Source: Plecoglossus altivelis
Lineage: Eukaryota > Chordata > Actinopteri > Osmeriformes > Plecoglossidae
NCBI GenBank assembly: GCA_036571765.1
Contig: BROE01000022.1
Location: 5,984,187-6,048,186, forward strand
Direction: 5' to 3'
Length of the DNA stretch: 64,000 bases
Part shown: positions 56,301 through 62,300 of the stretch, one piece after another
How positions within the stretch are numbered: position 1 is the stretch's first letter
Layout of the letters: every line of letters starts with the position of its first letter
Translations under genes and position numbers: made by a program
The notes under the pieces: model-generated
Database searches by the model: none
Seen by the model: only the letters and a program-made list of their open reading frames with translations
Told to the model about the DNA's origin: nothing

Positions 56301-59300
56301 ACATATATATATTGACATACATGTAGGTATTGTGCACAGTTAAAGAGAAGAGTGAGAAAACATGGAACTGTACCTTTGGCTTGAAGTGTCTCAGGTGACT
56401 TTTTGGGTGTGGGTGCTGTCATTGGCTCTGGTTCAAACTGAGCTGAAGGTGCCATTTTTGGTCCAGGTGCAATCTTTGAGTCAGATGGCATTTTTGGTTC
56501 TGTTTTTGGGCCAGGAGCCACTTTTGGCTCAGGCGTATAAGTCGCAGGGCTAGGCACATCTTTCAGGTAATACAGAAACATAACTATCAATCAGTACCAA
56601 GACATCAAAAGAGGTAAGACTAAGAAAACCAAGAACACGCTTGAAGAACTCACAACAATCAAACAAACACTTCGACATTAGTTACAATGAATCAGCACAA
56701 ACGACTGAACATATAGACATTGATTTTTAGAACTCAAGTATATGAAACCATGTTTTCACAGAAAAACATACACACACAATACACAAAAGATTGCATGAGC
56801 AAAGAAAAACCCACTCATATGCAAAGGCTTTGCATCAACGTGAATGGAAAGTGTTTCAACAAAACAGTAGACTTGAACAAACATATGTTATCACAAGTAC
56901 AATTACCTTTAGAGGTGGCATGATCTTTTTGCTGCACTACTGGGGTGATCTTTTGCTCTTCTGGCTTCTTTGCTTCAGGCACTTTTAAAACATTGTGATT
57001 CAATTCGTAAAAGTAATCTACAAATATACTGCAAGTATATTTCAGGCTTGACAACATTCTTGCACAAATACGTCAAGAAACAATGCATCACAAACATTTA
57101 AATTAGACTCACATATGGAAAAACAAAAGACAAACGTCTTACGAAACACGTTAAAGAGTGACCCTGAAGGGTCGAGGTTTTGAGAATACCTTTGCTGGGA
57201 GCTGGTGAGACCTTCGTCGCTGGTTTCTCTTCTTGCTTCTTGTAAGCTTCAGGAACTTCAAAGATATGCGTTTTGTTAGATCACTTTTGTAAAGTTGGAA
57301 AATTAGGGGTTTCTACCAACTAAATGCATGAGTAAATGTTAATACAAGAATCAAAACCATGAAGACGAAACAAACAGTAGCTACACAGACGTATAGAAAG
57401 AGTAGCTGCAACAGTAGCTGCACAATACAAGAACAAGAATAGCTGTATTCAACCATTACAAGCAAGTCACTAAACAAGACGTTATGGCATGAAGAAGATG
57501 TTGGTAGGACGTATACAGATGGTAGTTATTTGACATGACAACATACAGTTAAGAAATCCAGACATAAAGGCTGATGTCGAGTAGATTCGACTGAATGAGC
57601 ATCATTGGCATGATGATCATCTTGTTGGTTAATTTATAGCAGTAAGCTTTAGCTGGCATAATTTTGTTATACCTTTGATAGGTATTTCTTCCCTCATTTC
57701 CACAGTTTGCTTATGAACACTTTCATCAACGGGTGTTCTTTCTGCTGATGAAAGATGAGAGTAATCTTAGAAACTTAGGATTCATATGACATTATATGAG
57801 AAAGATTGGTCAACATCATATAACTAACAACAAATACAACACTTCAACATGTTATCATTTATAAATTGGTAACGTTAACAAACACAGATGAGAGGACGTA
57901 CTGTACAAGTAAATGTGGAATCACACTGAACGGACATTAAGACAACAACTGGCATACACGGAACATTCAAAAGGGAAGGTACACACACGAACGATGACAT
58001 TAAACAAACTTTCAGTAAGATGCCCAATTGACATAGGCAGACAAAGTGTTTTGCGGCAAACAATAAAAAAATATTTAAAAGTTTTCCCTGATGATGTTCT
58101 CATTATACCTGAGATTGTCGAGTACTGAAGAGATACTTTCTCTTCTTGCATGGTCCAACTTTCAAATGCTATTAAAGGTAACAACCGGTGGCAGAAATAA
58201 GATCACAAATCTTTTTTTCAATAATGGTAGTTACTCTATGACGACAATCCACACATTCCATAATATTTGTAAGAAGTACCAGCCATTATCATATGGATGA
58301 TAAATGGAAGAGTAGATGAATAAATTATGATGGTTCATTAGATTTTTAGTAATGAGTTAAAGTGCCCAAGATTGATGATGATGATGGTATTTATTATTTA
58401 TTAGGGAGATAATGATAGTTAAAGATGAACAAAAAGTGGAAATGCAATGCTTTGAATTTCAGCCAACAGATTTAAAGTGCTTCAGTGTGAACTAGTTTAT
58501 AATATTATTAGTATGTTAAGATGGTACAAATCATAAAGGTGAGGTACCTCTCACTTCTGTCTTCTCCTTGTAAGAGTATTCAGATGACTCCTCTTTTGAT
58601 TAAAAATCAAGACATATTTATTTAACCAATGTATCTCCAAAGGAGGTGACATTTTACATCAATATTATGTTACTTAGTTATTTCATTCTTACCTTGGTAA
58701 GAAACTAATGATGGAACATCTGGAACTTGTATGGATGAATCTGGGACATCTAAGGATTTTATTATAAATAAGGTTTTAGTACCAGAATGGACACTACATA
58801 TGTATTGTGCTGCTATTTTATAACTTGGATGTGTCTATAGGTGAAAACCTCTCAGGCAAGTAAATATCTCTACCCTACATAAAACCTTACAGGATCATGA
58901 TGATCTGTCTTGAGTCCAAATAAAATCAAGACATATCCAATAAGGTATGTGCTATATGTTTCTACTGGTTATAATAAAGAGGTATCTGCACTTTTGCTAA
59001 TCTTGAAAAACACTGTTTCTTTTTATTTAGATTAAACAACAACATGATACTCACCATAAGGTACCCTTCCTAACCCAATCTCTGTAAGAGGAGGAGGTCA
59101 CATATTATAACTCAAGCATAAGAACTGATGTATGGGGAAAAAGCTAGTAAATGTACAGACCTTTGCCTGAAAGGTAAAGCTCAGCTGTGCTTTTAGCCTC
59201 CCCCATGGGTTCCAACTGCGCAATCACCGAGTAAACGCCTAAAGGATTAGTAATGAAGATTTCTGGGTTTATATCCATGTAATTGCCATGGAGGTGGGAG

Positions 59301-62300
59301 TAAATTAGCCTTTTTTGAGTAACGCTACACACCTTCGTCCTCAGAGGTTACATTTCGGATGATCATAAAGTGTCGTCGCCCTTCACTTCTGAAGTTATAT
59401 TTTGGGCACTCTTTAAGCTCCCAGGTGTCTTTGTACCACGAAACAATAGCATTGTCAAAAGACACCTCGCATTCAAAGGTGGCAGACTGGCGCTCATTCA
59501 CCTCAATGTTCCGGATGCGTTTGGTGAATTGAATTTGGTCAGCTAGAGGTAAATGATGGGGATCAGAGGATATATATTTTTGTGATTACAAAGATCCTAT
59601 ATTTTGATAGTTTGGTTCTCTTTAAAAGCTTAAATACTTCTTAAACCCTATTTTCAAATGATAATAATTAAGGTAATAGCAACACAAGAATAAAAGCTGA
59701 AGTTTAAAGTAACACATCGACATGAACTTGACATTAACAGTACAAGTACGCTATAAGAAGAAAAGAGGTTAGTAAGTGACACCCCTGAGATCTATTTGCT
59801 CAAGTGAGGTGTCAGTATGATCCCTTACCTGGGTGGTAGACATCTTCATCAGACAAGACAATCAAGTCAAGGCTTGATCCTTTACTATTCAGTACAAGAA
59901 TGGACAAGGGAACAAGACATTAATAAATCCTACCTGTTACTGTCAGCTTGGCACTGGAGATGTGTGGGCCACAAACCACACGGTAGTTTCCCTGGTCCTT
60001 GGAATGGCAATTCTTGATTTTCAGAATGTGGCGATCACCAACAATGCTGATTTCATGTTTGTCATCATTTTCAAGTTTCTGTGTTGCCTTGTACCAGGAC
60101 AAGGAAATCTCTGGGTAGTTGATCTTGACCTCACACTCAAACACAGCTGTCTTGTTTTCAGGAGTAGTCTGGTCTTTGATGTCTTTCACTAGAGTGACAG
60201 GCTAAACAAACAGACATTATTTAACACAATGGGACCATTCTATATTCTGACAGTTGACCTTAAATAATAAGAAATGTCACAGAATACACTAATTGAATGG
60301 TAGACATTCAGTACCTCTGTCTGCATTTTTGATTGCAGACCACTCATGAATCTGGCCAAATCATCATCACTGGCCTTTCCTCCATGTTCTGACTCCTGGT
60401 GCAGAAAAACAACACTTGGTAATATTTACCCAGAGTGGTCATCATTAGAGTAGATGTATCAGGTTTGAATGGTAAAGTAGAGTCAATACTTCATTTAGTT
60501 TCTCACCTGCTGGCCACTTTCTGCAGCTTTCTCCCTTTTCAGTTGCTCAATGGCTTGAAGGAGGCCACGGTAGTCAGTGATGCCATACATTTGGGCATAT
60601 TTCTCATACTCTTTAGGATCCACATTTCTGAGCAGCTCGACAATGTCAATATCCTGGTCCTTCTTGGGACTTTTTTGTTTAGACGGAGTCCTGTGAGGAA
60701 ACAGACATGCTGACGTTAAACTAGTTTGGATTTAAACATAATGCAATAGAAAGCATTAGTTGCAATCACACTAACTTTTTTAGTTTGGCTCGGAAGTCTC
60801 CATCAAGTGCAGAATCTTTCTTCTCATCAACAACCAAGTCAGTGCTGCTCTCTATTTCCCCCTCCTTGTTAGATGCAACACATCTGTACTGTCCAGAGTC
60901 AGACTTGGTCACTTCTCTGATCTCCAGCTTGGCCTCCTGGCCCTTCTGCTCAATAGTGATGCGACCTCCATGAGTGATCTGCCTCCATTTGCCCTTCATC
61001 CATTTCACACTTGGAATGGGCTGACCTCCGACTTTGGCAATGAATGTCGCGGTGCCCTCTGGAAAGGGATGGAAGATAATACATTTATGATGTTGAAACA
61101 TTAATCATTCATGAATGCAGATGTCTCTATTTAGCATTATAAATCTGGCACACTTACTTTCACAAACATGGGCAGTCTTTGGCTCCTCAATGAAAAACAG
61201 ATTGTCCAGTCTTTTCGCTGGGGCACTTGGCGCAGGGGCAGTTTGCGATGGTGCACTTGGCGCAGGGGCTGGGGCCTGGGCTGGGGCTGCATCTCCTATG
61301 AAAAAACAACAACCCGGATGCTCAATAAACAGAAAGAGAAATAACAGAACATATAGTGTAAATTAATGATAAATAAAATAATAACACATGGTAAGTTGTT
61401 TCATAATGTACTAGAAATGAAACATTCAGTTATTGGATATACAATGACTTTGAAACATTATATGAACTATGAAATTAAAATGATGACAATAATCAGCAAT
61501 GCATGCATTACCTCTCAGTGTCACTTTGGACTTGCAGAATTCACTGCCAGCCTGATTTGTAGCCTTGCAGAGGTAGTCCCCTGCATCACTTTTTGAAACT
61601 TGGCTGATTTCCAAACATGCAGTGCTGTCAGAAAAGGTGATCTTAGTGTTGCCAGTGGATTTCAGTTCTCTCCGGTCCTTCATCCACTGAATCTTGATGG
61701 GAGGAGAGCCAAAGACATGGCATCTAAGGGTCAGCTTCTCTCCCTCATTCACAGTCACTGGTTTCAGAGGGATGTCGAAAACTGGAGGCTTCTTGTGCTC
61801 TGTGAATATCAAAGGATCACAAATTGGAAAAGTACAACTAAATTTAGGGAACATTTATGTATAACATAATGCAATAAATATCCAGACTATTTAGTGTGAC
61901 GCAACCTTTAAAATGAGACAAACCTGTTATGGTGAGAGCTACTTGGTAGGAGGCAGTTCCAGCTTCATTGGTGGCTTTGCAGGAGTACATCCCGCTATCT
62001 GAAATCTGAGATTTCTTGATACACAACACAGGTGCATTACTCTTGAAGGTAATATCATACTTATCAGAGGTGTGAATTTCACTGTTGTCTTTGCACCAAG
62101 TGATGGTCATGGGTTGAGATCCAGATAAGAGGCTCTCAATATTCACCACCTGGCCTTCCGTGTTTTCCATGGTGTCAAAAGGCTTTTTGGTGAAGTTGGG
62201 AGGAATTTTACGCTCTGGTGACAAAATAGACAGGGCAGAATATTGTAATAGGTATTACCACTAAAGATAAAATGTTGCATGTGTAATTGCATGTTCGAGT

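Noticed and set aside
58145..58160. Upstream acceptor for the 36-base PEVK exon
   Set aside because: It gives 50 bases, which breaks the phase-1 to phase-1 join used by all other PEVK exons.
59543..59933. Hidden Ig I82 exon between I81 and I83
   Set aside because: No frame shows the Ig core (W in strand C and the DxGxYxC motif); the sequence is AT-rich with frequent stops.
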